A stretch of DNA of 28,045 nt from Acidithiobacillus ferruginosus (lineage in GTDB: Bacteria; Pseudomonadota; Gammaproteobacteria; Acidithiobacillales; Acidithiobacillaceae). The stretch's first letter is position 1. Each line of letters opens with the position of its first letter. A program made the position numbers and the translations under genes. Shown in pieces: positions 16,356-24,775 of this stretch. The notes under the pieces are model-generated. The model saw only the letters and a program-made list of their open reading frames with translations, was not told the origin of the DNA and made no database searches. The stretch covers positions 1 to 28,045 of the forward strand of contig NZ_JABBDR010000044.1 in assembly GCF_018854495.1 (NCBI RefSeq), given 5' to 3'.

Positions 16356-16787
16356 ATGGAATCGCCACACCTGATTTTTCTGAGAAACGCAGTGAGCGGC
16401 CAGACCGTTCCGGTCGTGCCGTTACGCGATGCGCTGCACCGTCTCGATCATATGCTGACCGGTTTGGCTGGCGATCTGCATATCCCCTATGCAGGCCCTT
16501 ACGTCGGTCTGGGACAAATGACCCGGCAACACCAGTTGTGCATTGCCGAGCATCAGTGGTCGGCGCAGGAGCGCGGCTGGGGTGTCGCCATCTGCGTTAG
16601 CCACCCCGTTCACGGTTGGCGCGCAGAATGGCGGCTGGCCACGGTAAGCCGCGAACGCCTCCCGCTCATCGTACAGGCTTTGCCTGCGCTGTTCGCCGGC
16701 TACGCGGCGGCTGCGGACGCCTCCCCGGCGGCGCAGCGTCCCAGCACGAAGCGCATCCATGAAATTGCCGGGATCTTCGCGCATTGA
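16356..16787 (+). CDS. Unknown soluble protein
   Basis: This is a 143-residue protein that I do not recognise. It begins at ATG 16356 with an excellent AAAGGAGG site and a good promoter, so it is a real gene. The central part is rich in His, Trp and Gln (residues 55-95: MTRQHQLCIAEHQWSAQERGWG at 55-76, and VHGWRAEWRL). There is a single cysteine near residue 62, and there is no signal peptide or membrane segment. The C-terminus ends in a helical stretch after an Ala/Pro-rich hinge. It stops 82 bases before the FimV-like gene of the GTPase cluster, whose candidate -35 overlaps this stop codon, so it may be an accessory member of that cluster or an independent gene. Confidence 0.75.
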   Translation: MESPHLIFLRNAVSGQTVPVVPLRDALHRLDHMLTGLAGDLHIPYAGPYVGLGQMTRQHQLCIAEHQWSAQERGWGVAICVSHPVHGWRAEWRLATVSRERLPLIVQALPALFAGYAAAADASPAAQRPSTKRIHEIAGIFAH

Positions 16788-16811
16788 CAGTGCCGTTAAA
16801 CCGCCTATCTA
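16784..16811 (+). promoter_or_regulatory. Candidate promoter for the GTPase/roadblock cluster
   Basis: A consensus -35 TTGACA (16784-16789) overlaps the stop codon of the preceding gene. TATCTA (16806-16811) follows after 16 bases but matches the -10 poorly. A small imperfect hairpin (16801-16827) lies over the expected start site. The candidate is plausible because the -35 is perfect. Confidence 0.35.
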
Positions 16812-16869
16812 CCAGTCAGAATAGCGGCAAAGACGCAACACCACGTTTACCCTGAAGCGAGATTCCTGC

Positions 16870-18342
16870 ATGGAATTACCCACCGGCAGCCTGATTATCA
16901 TAGCCTTTCTTGTAACCCTGGTGGTGCTGACCGGGGTATGGAAGGCGTCACGCGGACGGAAACCTCTCAAGGCCCCAGGTTTGCAGCGCGAGGGCAGCGG
17001 AAGTCCGGCACCGGCGGCATCCCCTGTCAAAAGCAGCCAGGCCAGCACCGTAACAGCGGCATCCCCCGTGCAGGTCGACGAAATCAGCATTCTGGACGAG
17101 GTGGACATTTATCTTTCCTACGGCCACCTGGAACAGGCTGCCACATCCCTCAGCTGGTACGTGGATCATAATCCCGACAACGCCCAGCAGACGCGCAGGC
17201 TCCTCGCGATCTATCGTGAAATACCGGATATCGATCACTTTGCTGAACGGTTGGAACAACTCACCGAGTCGCACACCATTCCCGATGCGGAAGCCAGGGA
17301 TCTCGTTTTGCAGGGACTGAAACTAGATCCGCAGAACCTACAACTACGGGTAACCGCAGAGAATTTGGGGATGAGCAGCGCGCAGATCGCGGCTGTCCTC
17401 GCGCATGCCACCCTTGCGCCACAACCGGCGGAGTCTTCTGCGCTCGCCGGCGCACAGAGGGAGTTGCAGCAAGCCATCGTCAACCCGGAACCACTGGATC
17501 TGTCCGGATTCATGCCTAGACCGGAGATGCTATCGGCCGGGGTATCCCAAAATGGTCCTACAGGGGAGGGCCTCCTACTGCTAACCGGGCCCGATGACAT
17601 TCTGCCGCTGGACGAGGAGGAATATGAGGTAGTAGCCAGCCTGGTTTCGCCGCTCCTTGCCGCACGCCATCTGCTGGCGTGTCGCCAATATCCTGAGGCC
17701 GAGCGGCTGTTACGTCGCCAACTCATTCTCGATCCCCGCAAGCTCATTCTCCATGTCACCCTGCTGGAACTACTGTACGACCAGCGGCGCTGTGCCGCCT
17801 ATGCCGAATCCCTCCTGCAGCTCTATATCACCCTGTGGGGCGCTGGTGGCGATCTGCGAACGCGATTGCTGCAACAAGGCCGGCGACTGGGTGAACACAA
17901 CCTCTGGGTAGCCCTTGCCGGAAGCGATGGAAAGGAGCAGCTTCTCGCAGGGCTGGCCGAGAAATACGGGCTGTATCTGCCGATCACCGCCATACCACTG
18001 AGCAACCCCCCACTGGTGACGGAAGAAATTCACCGTGATCACCGGATTACCGGGAAGGACAGCGAGGATAGCATTATTGAGGAGTTCAACATGCTTCTGG
18101 ACTACGGGCAGGTGAACGAGGCGGTGGACCTTCTGGAGAAGGCCATATTGGCGCAACCTCGGCATGACGTTTACTACGGACCGCTTCTCGAAATGTACGA
18201 ACGGATGGACGCCCGCGAGCGATTTTCCCATTTCGTCAAATCCATTCTCACGACGGACATGCAGCCCAGTGAAGATATCATGCGCCAGATGTTCAGCCTG
18301 ACTGAACGCCTCCAGCGTTACCCGCAACGACAGATCATTTAG
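16870..18342 (+). CDS. Membrane-anchored FimV/TPR-like protein
   Basis: This 490-residue protein has one N-terminal membrane segment (about 7-24), a Ser/Pro/Ala linker (30-68) and a large cytoplasmic part with helical repeats. Residues 76-133 (DEVDIYLSYGHLEQAATSL at 76-94, then an xLLAIYRE block and an FAERLEQL block) closely resemble the C-terminal FimV domain that recruits polar proteins in Pseudomonas and Vibrio. Similar repeat units recur at about 262-322 and 405-460. Between them lies an acidic, low-complexity region (180-250). There is no LysM domain, so it is not a full FimV. It begins the five-gene GTPase cluster, 9 bases before the receiver-like gene. Likely a scaffold that localises the GTPase system (inference). 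Confidence 0.8.
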   Translation: MELPTGSLIIIAFLVTLVVLTGVWKASRGRKPLKAPGLQREGSGSPAPAASPVKSSQASTVTAASPVQVDEISILDEVDIYLSYGHLEQAATSLSWYVDHNPDNAQQTRRLLAIYREIPDIDHFAERLEQLTESHTIPDAEARDLVLQGLKLDPQNLQLRVTAENLGMSSAQIAAVLAHATLAPQPAESSALAGAQRELQQAIVNPEPLDLSGFMPRPEMLSAGVSQNGPTGEGLLLLTGPDDILPLDEEEYEVVASLVSPLLAARHLLACRQYPEAERLLRRQLILDPRKLILHVTLLELLYDQRRCAAYAESLLQLYITLWGAGGDLRTRLLQQGRRLGEHNLWVALAGSDGKEQLLAGLAEKYGLYLPITAIPLSNPPLVTEEIHRDHRITGKDSEDSIIEEFNMLLDYGQVNEAVDLLEKAILAQPRHDVYYGPLLEMYERMDARERFSHFVKSILTTDMQPSEDIMRQMFSLTERLQRYPQRQII

Positions 18343-18351
18343 GATTTGATC

Positions 18352-19521
18352 ATGACGACAAACCCCTCCAACGGCGGTAGTATCCTCGTCCGCAGCATCG
18401 GGATGGATGCACGCAAAGAAGCCGTCTTCCGCATGGCTTTCAAGATGTTTACCCGGCGGCATTATCAGTTGCTGGACGCTGGGGACGCGCAAACGCCCGC
18501 AGTGATCATTATCGATGTGGATGGTAGGGACGGTATGACCATCGCGCGGCGGTTGCATGAAGAACAGCCGGAACAACGTATCCTGCTGACAAGCGTTTCC
18601 GCGCACCCTGACAGCATTTTCCCGGTACTGCAGAAACCCATACGGATGGAAACCCTCTTCCCCGCACTGGAGCTTCTGCTGAATGGTAGCCCCGCTCCGG
18701 CAAAGTCGGCAGAAAGGAGTAGCGCGACAGTCATGCCCATCCGGCCCGACGTCGCGATCTCTTCGCCATTCGCTTCCGTTGCGGCACCGCCTGCGACCAA
18801 CCCAGCGTCGGCCCCTGCTCCCAAACCTGTCGCACCGCCAGCCGTCGCACCACGCCCGACACCCCTGCTACGCCCTGAAGACGTACGTCATTTCAATCCT
18901 CAGGCTGGACTGCTGGGACTTTTGCAGATCGTCCGCCGCGACCAGTCGCCAGCCATCATCGTGGACGACCGGCAGCAGGTTATTCTGCGCTTGGACCCGG
19001 TGGCAGATCAGGCCATTCTGCTGACGGACGACGCAACCCTCAAGTCCCTGGCGCAGGAGGAGCACCCACGGCTGCAAATGCGCGCCCCCGCTGACACGGA
19101 CATCCCTGCCCATGCCTCTGTACGGCATCTCACCCTTCCATCCCTGCTCTGGCAAGTAGGTGCGTGGACTGCAGACGGGCGCCTCATTCAGCAACTGCAG
19201 ATCAACGCCCCAGTCCAACTGAAGCAATGGCCCAACCTCACGCGCCTGACCATGTTGCCTGACGCCCTGCGCCTGGCGGCGTTTCTGGCCCGTTCTCCGG
19301 CGTCTCCGGCATTGACGGTGAAGATGTTGCGCGTCGCGCCCTCCGACCTCTTCAACTTTCTTGCGGCCGCAGACAGCCTGGGGTTGTTGCGCTATAACAC
19401 GGCGGAAAACCCTGACAACCGCATCCAGCCTGCGTCCGCGAACGCGCCGGAGGCCGCGGAAATACCGGCAGCGAAACGGAGCTTCCTGGGCCGCCTCCTT
19501 GCCCGCATTGCGGGGCTGTAA
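18352..19521 (+). CDS. Pseudo-receiver protein with Pro-rich linker and amphipathic C-terminus
   Basis: This 389-residue protein belongs to no family I can name with certainty. Residues 9-110 look like a response-regulator receiver: a hydrophobic strand with D55 (VIIIDVDG), a T80-S81 pair and K95 before Pro (LQKPIRMETL). The acidic pair normally after strand 1 is lacking, so phosphorylation is doubtful. A long Pro/Ala linker (113-170) follows, then a beta-rich domain (about 175-290) and a winged-helix-like helical part (303-347). The tail AAKRSFLGRLLARIAGL is a basic amphipathic helix that could bind membrane. I take ATG 18352; a TTG two codons upstream is possible. It is 9 bases after the FimV-like gene and 56 before the GTPase. 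Confidence 0.75.
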   Translation: MTTNPSNGGSILVRSIGMDARKEAVFRMAFKMFTRRHYQLLDAGDAQTPAVIIIDVDGRDGMTIARRLHEEQPEQRILLTSVSAHPDSIFPVLQKPIRMETLFPALELLLNGSPAPAKSAERSSATVMPIRPDVAISSPFASVAAPPATNPASAPAPKPVAPPAVAPRPTPLLRPEDVRHFNPQAGLLGLLQIVRRDQSPAIIVDDRQQVILRLDPVADQAILLTDDATLKSLAQEEHPRLQMRAPADTDIPAHASVRHLTLPSLLWQVGAWTADGRLIQQLQINAPVQLKQWPNLTRLTMLPDALRLAAFLARSPASPALTVKMLRVAPSDLFNFLAAADSLGLLRYNTAENPDNRIQPASANAPEAAEIPAAKRSFLGRLLARIAGL

Positions 19522-19577
19522 GACGCGACCGGGATTTTTCTCCGGTAAAGATCAAAAGATCATATGTAAGGAGCCGT

Positions 19578-20147
19578 GTGGTGAGAGAAGACAATAAAAT
19601 CATTTTTACCGGTCCTGTTGGCGTAGGCAAAACAACGGCTATTGCGGCATTGTCGGATATTCCGATCATCTCCACCGATGCCCAGGCCTCGGATATGACA
19701 CTGAATCGCAAGGGCCACACCACCGTCGCGATGGATTACGGCGTGTTGAAGCTGGATGAGGGTACCAAAATTCATCTGTACGGCACTCCAGGCCAGGAAC
19801 GTTTCGACTTCATGTGGGATATCCTCACCACCGGCGGCCTGGGCCTCATTCTGATGCTCGACAACACCCGCCCCAACCCCAAAAAAGACCTGCATTTTTT
19901 TCTTCATGCCTTCAAGGACTTCATTGTCGATGTCCCCGTCGTCATCGGGGTTTCGAAGACGGATATCCAGACCCAGCCCCAGATAGCCGACTACGTCGAC
20001 ATGCTCCCGGAGGCGACTGCGGACCTGCGGATGCTCAATCCCATTCCGCCAATTTTTGAAGTGGATGGCCGCAACAAGGACGACGTAAAGAATCTGGTCA
20101 TGGCGTTGCTTTACTCCATTGATCCGGGCATCGGGGATCAGTTATGA
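19578..20147 (+). CDS. Ras-like small GTPase (Srp-beta/MglA-like, COG2229 type)
   Basis: This 189-residue GTPase resembles bacterial MglA/COG2229 proteins. The P-loop is GPVGVGKT (12-19), switch I holds the T48-T49 pair, switch II is GTPGQE (69-74) with the Ras-type Gln, and the guanine-specificity motif is SKTD (126-129) in place of NKxD. There is no membrane anchor. The start is GTG 19578 or GTG 19581; AAGGAG (19568-19573) gives better spacing to 19581. The gene overlaps the next one by 4 bases (ATGA), and a roadblock/LC7 gene follows, the usual GAP or effector partner in bacteria. A nucleotide-dependent spatial switch is the family-based expectation; its target is unknown. Confidence 0.92.
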   Translation: MVREDNKIIFTGPVGVGKTTAIAALSDIPIISTDAQASDMTLNRKGHTTVAMDYGVLKLDEGTKIHLYGTPGQERFDFMWDILTTGGLGLILMLDNTRPNPKKDLHFFLHAFKDFIVDVPVVIGVSKTDIQTQPQIADYVDMLPEATADLRMLNPIPPIFEVDGRNKDDVKNLVMALLYSIDPGIGDQL

Positions 20148-20782
20148 GTATCGAACTGGTCGCCACGAACGCGGATATTTACGGTGAGGTGACACCCGCC
20201 GGGGCTTTTTATGCCACATCCAGTCCGCATCAGGACGAAAACCGGACCACCCTCCTCCACATTTTACGGCAAGGACACCGGGCTCCCTTCAGCGCCAGCA
20301 CCGCACAGCACTGGACTCAGGCGGCGAGTGAAGAGGAAGCCCTGCGCAGCATTTTCCGCCTGCAGCGTCTGGGCATGTTGCGGGGCACGGCACGGCCGCG
20401 CCAACGGGAGGAACAGCGGCTGGAAGACGCCTTGCCGCCTCTCCTCGCGCAACTTTCGGATATACAGAAAACCCTCCTCGCCGATGAAAACGGCTTTTAT
20501 CTCGCGGCATCGGGCTACACCCATGAAGCCGCAGAAGAACTGGCCGGGCTTTCGGCCGATCTGCTGTCCCTGCAGTCCAGGCACGACCGTCTGCTGAAAA
20601 ACAACCTCCGCGTCAACACTGAAACCTGGGGTTTGATCGATCCGGCGGGGCGCTCCGAACTGGGATTCTGGCCGTTATTTATCGGTCAGCAACATTTCAT
20701 GCTCGTCATCAGCGGTACGCCTCGCCTGCAGGATCAATCCTTCGTTACACTAGTGCAGGACCTGGACACACGTTACCGCTAA
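20144..20782 (+). CDS. Unknown protein with possible winged-helix and roadblock-like domains
   Basis: This 212-residue protein is translationally coupled to the GTPase (ATGA overlap). The N-terminal third (about 30-85) is helical, with a winged-helix-like end (LRSIFRLQRLGMLRG). The C-terminal part (about 100-212) has a strand-turn-strand LLADENGFYLAASG followed by a long helix and further strands ending in FMLVISG and a terminal helix. That pattern is what a diverged roadblock/LC7 fold shows, but the sequence match is weak. No catalytic motif is visible. It is probably a GTPase partner or regulator (inference from coupling and neighbours). The start ATG 20144 needs no separate ribosome site. 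Confidence 0.75.
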   Translation: MSIELVATNADIYGEVTPAGAFYATSSPHQDENRTTLLHILRQGHRAPFSASTAQHWTQAASEEEALRSIFRLQRLGMLRGTARPRQREEQRLEDALPPLLAQLSDIQKTLLADENGFYLAASGYTHEAAEELAGLSADLLSLQSRHDRLLKNNLRVNTETWGLIDPAGRSELGFWPLFIGQQHFMLVISGTPRLQDQSFVTLVQDLDTRYR

Positions 20783-20829
20783 AACAACCTCTTTTTCACA
20801 AACCCCGATTCTAATTCAGGAGAACAAAA

Positions 20830-21192
20830 ATGCGTGAAGAAATGCTCAAATCCATCCTCAGTGACCTGAACGGGTCTTCTGCGGACATCGAGGCCTCAGC
20901 CGTGATTTCCACCGACGGCCTCACCATCGCCTCACTGCTTTCTTCGACCATGGACGAGGACCGGGTAGGGGCCATGGCGGCGGCGATGCTTTCCCTGGGC
21001 GACCGCACCGCCGTAGAGCTGGCGCGGGGTGAACTGGAGCAGGTCATGATCAAGGGCGATAACGGCTACGTTCTGCTCATTCATGCCGGCCCGGATGCGG
21101 TCCTCACGGTCATCGCCCGAAAGGAGGCGAAGCTTGGGCTGGTCTTTCTCGACGCCAAGCGGGGAGCTGCGGGGATCGCCGAGCTGCTTTGA
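20830..21192 (+). CDS. Roadblock/LC7 domain protein (MglB-like)
   Basis: This is a 120-residue single-domain roadblock/LC7 protein. Bacterial members such as MglB act as GTPase-activating or co-regulatory partners of Ras-like GTPases. The family hallmarks are clear: an N-terminal helix, ASAVISTDGLTIAS (22-35) as the first strand-turn-strand, VGAMAAAMLSLGDRTA (46-61) as the long helix, then VMIKGDNGYVLLIHAGPDAVLTVIA strands (72-96) and a closing helix. The start ATG 20830 has an AGGAG site. It is 47 bases after the preceding gene and closes the cluster that starts at 16870. It probably dimerises and binds the GTPase. Confidence 0.93.
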   Translation: MREEMLKSILSDLNGSSADIEASAVISTDGLTIASLLSSTMDEDRVGAMAAAMLSLGDRTAVELARGELEQVMIKGDNGYVLLIHAGPDAVLTVIARKEAKLGLVFLDAKRGAAGIAELL

Positions 21193-21224
21193 GGCCGTCG
21201 GGGTATGCAGACTTGCAGACGCCC

Positions 21225-21254
21225 TTCACAGGGCTGGCTACGTTGGGCCATAAT
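21225..21254 (+). promoter_or_regulatory. Sigma70-type promoter for glyQS
   Basis: TTCACA (21225-21230) and CATAAT (21249-21254), five of six each, are spaced 18 bases in the 88-base gap between the roadblock gene and glyQ. The leader would be about 20 bases. This separates the glyQ-glyS-gmhB-plsC operon from the GTPase cluster. Confidence 0.5.
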
Positions 21255-21280
21255 GCGCAAAATATCTGCCCGAGACCCCT

Positions 21281-22165
21281 ATGACTTTTCAGGAAATCAT
21301 CCAGCGGCTGCAAGGCTTCTGGGCCGATCAAGGCTGTGTTCTGCTCCAGCCCATGGATATGCCGGTAGGTGCCGGAACCTTCCACCCCGCCACCTTTTTG
21401 CGGGCCATCGGCCCAGAACCATGGCGGGCAGCTTACGTACAGCCCTCCAGGCGCCCCACGGACGGCCGTTATGGGGATAATCCCAATCGTCTCCAGCACT
21501 ACTACCAGTTTCAGGCGGTACTCAAACCGAACCCGGTAAATCTGCAGGAACTCTACCTCGAATCGCTGGCGGCCCTCGGTATTGATTCCGGGGTCCAGGA
21601 TATCCGTTTCGTCGAAGACGACTGGGAGTCACCAACCCTGGGGGCCTGGGGACTGGGGTGGGAGGTCTGGCTGAATGGCATGGAAGTCACCCAATTCACC
21701 TATTTCCAGCAGGTGGGCGGTCTGGATTGCCATCCCGTGATGGGCGAGGTCACCTATGGTCTGGAACGACTGGCCATGTACCTGCAGGGCGTCGAAAGTG
21801 TCTATGACCTGGTGTGGACCCCGAACGTACTCTACGGGGACGTATTCCATCAGAACGAAGTGGAGCAATCGCGCTATAATTTTGAACTGGCGCCCGTAGA
21901 AGACCTCTTTCAGCGCTTTGACCAGGCGGAAAAAGACGGTCACGCCTTGCTGGCGGCCGAACTCCCTCTACCCGCCTACGAACGGGTGCTGGACTGCTCC
22001 CATACCTTTAACCTGCTGGACGCACGCCATGCCATTGGCGTCAACGAGCGCGCTCGATTCATCGGCCGCGTCCGTACGCTGGCGCGAGGTGTGGCCGAGC
22101 ACTATGCCGAGGCCCGTGCCGCCCTCGGTCACCCCCTGCTGAGGAGCCAAGATGTCCGCGCCTGA
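21281..22165 (+). CDS. glyQ: Glycyl-tRNA synthetase alpha subunit
   Basis: This is the catalytic alpha subunit of the heterotetrameric bacterial glycyl-tRNA synthetase. The 294-residue sequence is highly typical: [20 protein letters not shown] near the start (18-36), [20 protein letters not shown] (53-72) and the YYQFQ class II motif, then the [20 protein letters not shown] block (about 147-166). ATG 21281 has only a weak ribosome site (GAGAC) but matches the family start. It overlaps glyS by 14 bases, and glyS carries its GAGGAG site inside the glyQ end. Confidence 0.98.
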   Translation: MTFQEIIQRLQGFWADQGCVLLQPMDMPVGAGTFHPATFLRAIGPEPWRAAYVQPSRRPTDGRYGDNPNRLQHYYQFQAVLKPNPVNLQELYLESLAALGIDSGVQDIRFVEDDWESPTLGAWGLGWEVWLNGMEVTQFTYFQQVGGLDCHPVMGEVTYGLERLAMYLQGVESVYDLVWTPNVLYGDVFHQNEVEQSRYNFELAPVEDLFQRFDQAEKDGHALLAAELPLPAYERVLDCSHTFNLLDARHAIGVNERARFIGRVRTLARGVAEHYAEARAALGHPLLRSQDVRA

Positions 22166-24236
22166 AGATCTCCTGCTGGAACTGGGTTGTGAAGAGTTGC
22201 CGGCGCGGGAACAAATGCCCCTGCAGGACGCCGCGACCGGGATCATAGGCCAACTGCTCGATGCGGCCGGATTGCAGTTTGGGAGCATTCACGGCTATGT
22301 CACGCCGCGACGGCTCGCTCTCTGGATCAAAGACGTCTCCCGGCAGAGCCTGCCGCAGGAGACCCTGCGCCGCGGTCCCCTCGTGGCGCGCGCCTGTGAT
22401 GCACAGGGCAAGCCCACGGCGGCGGCAGAGGGCTTTGCCCGCTCCTGTGGGGTCAGCCTGGACGACCTGCTCATCCTGGAGACTGAAAAAGGCCCCGTTC
22501 TGGCCTGGCGGGAGGTCGGCGCGGCGCAGGACAGCCATGCTCTGTTACCCGAGATCGCCAGCAAGCTGGTCACCAGTCTGCCCCTGCGCAAACGCATGCA
22601 CTGGGGGGCTCGTTCCGACAGTTTCCTGCGTCCGGTACGCTGGCTTTTGCTGCGTCAGGGCGGCCAGGTGCTGGACTGGAATATGTTTGGTCTGGATGCC
22701 GGCGGCGAGAGCTTCGGACATCGCGTCCACCATCCCCAGGCGGTGCAGATCAACACGCCTGCCGGTTACGCCGGATCCTTGCTGCAGGCAAAGGTGATGG
22801 TGGATTTCGCCGGGCGCCGCGCGCACATTTCCGGTAAAATGGCCGCCCTGGCAGGCGAGATGGCGGTCACTCCGATTCTGCCGGAGGCCTTGCTGGACGA
22901 GATCACCGGCCTCAACGAATGGCCGGTCATTCTTGCCGGTAGCTTCGCCGCGGACTATCTGCGGGTGCCCGAAGAAGCGCTGATTACGGTCATGATGCAG
23001 CACCAGCGTTATGTCCCCCTGCGCGGTCAGGATGAGCGCCTGGTACCCTATTATCTGTTCGCGGCCAACCTCCACAGCCGGGATACGCAGGTCGTCATCG
23101 ATGGAAATAACCGGGTACTGCGTGCCCGCCTCGCGGATGCCGCCTTTTTTTGGGATCAGGATCGCCAGATCTCCCTGCAGACACGACGGGCCGCACTCGA
23201 CGGGGTGCTGTTTCAGGACGGCCTCGGCAGCATTTTCGATAAGACGGTGCGTCTGCAGGAGCTTGCCGCAGCCCTCTCACCGCAGTTCGCGGTGGATGCG
23301 GGTGACATGAACCGCGCCGCGGAACTCTGCAAAAGTGATCTGCTCAGCGGTTTGGTGGGCGAGTTTCCGGAATTGCAAGGCATCATGGGCGGCCACTACG
23401 CCCGGCATGACGGGGAAAACAACCGTGTTGCCACAGCCATCGCCCAGCATTACCTGCCCAGTGGGCGCGACGACGAAATCCCGGCGGATGCGCACGGTCA
23501 GTGCTTGGCCATCGCCGACAAGCTGGATACCCTCTGCGGTTTTTTTGCCATCGGCAAAGTACCTACCGGGGACCGCGATCCCTTTGCCCTGCGCCGCGCT
23601 GCGCTGGGGGTGCTGCGGATCGTGCTGGATGCCGGAGTGCCCCTGAACCTGGATGAAGCGGTAACCCGCACGCTGGCCGCTTACGGTGGTGCCTTCGCCA
23701 AGAACCGGACGGAGATACGGAGCGCGGTGCTCGACTTCTTTCAGGATCGGATGCGGGTCTACTTCAGGGAGGAGGGCTTCCGCGCCGACCAGATCGCCGC
23801 CGTGCTCAGCCGCCAGCCCCACGAGCCATTGGACGCACGCCAGCGTCTCGAAGCCCTCGCCCTTTTCCAGGCTGAGCATGCGGCGGCAGGTGCCCTCGCA
23901 GCGCTGATCAAACGGATCAACCATCTGTTACGCAAAGAAGCGATCCCCGGCGACCGGCCCATAGATCCCCAATACTTTATGGATCCGGTAGAGAACGCAC
24001 TCTGGGACTACTGGCGGGCTCTGGAGCAGCCCCTCCATGCACAGCTTGCAGAACGTCGCTATGCCGCGGCCCTCGTGCTGCTCGCAGGCCTGCGTCCCGC
24101 TGTCGACCAATTTTTTGATGGGGTCATGGTCCTGGCCGAAGATCCGGTGCTGCGCCAGAACCGCCTGGCGCTGCTGGCCCGGCTTCAGGAAGCGTTCCTG
24201 CGCATTGCCGACTTCTCGCAGTTGCAGGGGGCCTGA
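22152..24236 (+). CDS. glyS: Glycyl-tRNA synthetase beta subunit
   Basis: This is the beta subunit needed for tRNA(Gly) recognition and for activity of the alpha-beta synthetase. The N-terminus [12 protein letters not shown] is the family start. The middle contains the HD-like region with the [21 protein letters not shown] block (from about residue 395), and the C-terminus is a DALR-type anticodon-binding helical domain ending [20 protein letters not shown]. Length (694) is normal. ATG 22152 lies inside glyQ behind GAGGAG. The stop shares one base with the gmhB start (TGATG), so translation is coupled through the operon. Confidence 0.97.
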   Translation: MSAPEDLLLELGCEELPAREQMPLQDAATGIIGQLLDAAGLQFGSIHGYVTPRRLALWIKDVSRQSLPQETLRRGPLVARACDAQGKPTAAAEGFARSCGVSLDDLLILETEKGPVLAWREVGAAQDSHALLPEIASKLVTSLPLRKRMHWGARSDSFLRPVRWLLLRQGGQVLDWNMFGLDAGGESFGHRVHHPQAVQINTPAGYAGSLLQAKVMVDFAGRRAHISGKMAALAGEMAVTPILPEALLDEITGLNEWPVILAGSFAADYLRVPEEALITVMMQHQRYVPLRGQDERLVPYYLFAANLHSRDTQVVIDGNNRVLRARLADAAFFWDQDRQISLQTRRAALDGVLFQDGLGSIFDKTVRLQELAAALSPQFAVDAGDMNRAAELCKSDLLSGLVGEFPELQGIMGGHYARHDGENNRVATAIAQHYLPSGRDDEIPADAHGQCLAIADKLDTLCGFFAIGKVPTGDRDPFALRRAALGVLRIVLDAGVPLNLDEAVTRTLAAYGGAFAKNRTEIRSAVLDFFQDRMRVYFREEGFRADQIAAVLSRQPHEPLDARQRLEALALFQAEHAAAGALAALIKRINHLLRKEAIPGDRPIDPQYFMDPVENALWDYWRALEQPLHAQLAERRYAAALVLLAGLRPAVDQFFDGVMVLAEDPVLRQNRLALLARLQEAFLRIADFSQLQGA

Positions 24237-24775
24237 TGGGGCAGATCGTCATTCTGGATCGTGACGGTGTGATTAACGAGGACAGTAACGCTTATATCAA
24301 ATCACCCGCAGAGTGGCGCCCCATCCCCGGCAGTCTGGAGGCCATCGCGCGACTGAACCGTGCCGGTTACCAGGTGGTGGTGGCCACCAACCAGTCTGGT
24401 GTGGGACGGGGGCTTTTTGATATCCGCACCCTGACCGCTATCCACCAGCGCATGCGTCAGGAGTTGGCCGCCGCAGGCGGCCGGATCGATGCCATTTTTT
24501 TCTGCCCCCATGCTCCGGAGGCAGCATGCGCCTGCCGCAAACCGGCGCCGGGTCTGTTTCAGGAAATACAGGAGCGGCTGCAAATCTCGCTGGAACAGGT
24601 TCCCGCCATTGGTGACAGTATGCGCGATCTGCTCCCGGCACAGGAAGCGGGCGCACGACCCATGCTGGTACTGACGGGGAAAGGTCAAGAGGCGCGCCTC
24701 GAAGCGCGGGCCGCGGGCTTTCCCATCTTCGCTGACCTTACCGCGGCGGTACACGCCATTCTCGGCACTCCATGA
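24236..24775 (+). CDS. gmhB: D-glycero-D-manno-heptose 1,7-bisphosphate 7-phosphatase GmhB
   Basis: This is a HAD-family phosphatase in synthesis of ADP-heptose for the lipopolysaccharide inner core. The nucleophile and acid D8 and D10 (LDRDG), TNQSG (51-55), the zinc site C90/H92/C98/C100 (CPHAPEAACAC), K102 and the final HAD acid region GDSMRDL (about 135-141) are all present. The 179 residues are typical. It starts on the glyS stop and overlaps plsC by 4 bases (ATGA). The sequence family also includes histidinol phosphatase domains; the zinc loop and the plsC neighbour favour GmhB. Confidence 0.94.
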   Translation: MGQIVILDRDGVINEDSNAYIKSPAEWRPIPGSLEAIARLNRAGYQVVVATNQSGVGRGLFDIRTLTAIHQRMRQELAAAGGRIDAIFFCPHAPEAACACRKPAPGLFQEIQERLQISLEQVPAIGDSMRDLLPAQEAGARPMLVLTGKGQEARLEARAAGFPIFADLTAAVHAILGTP

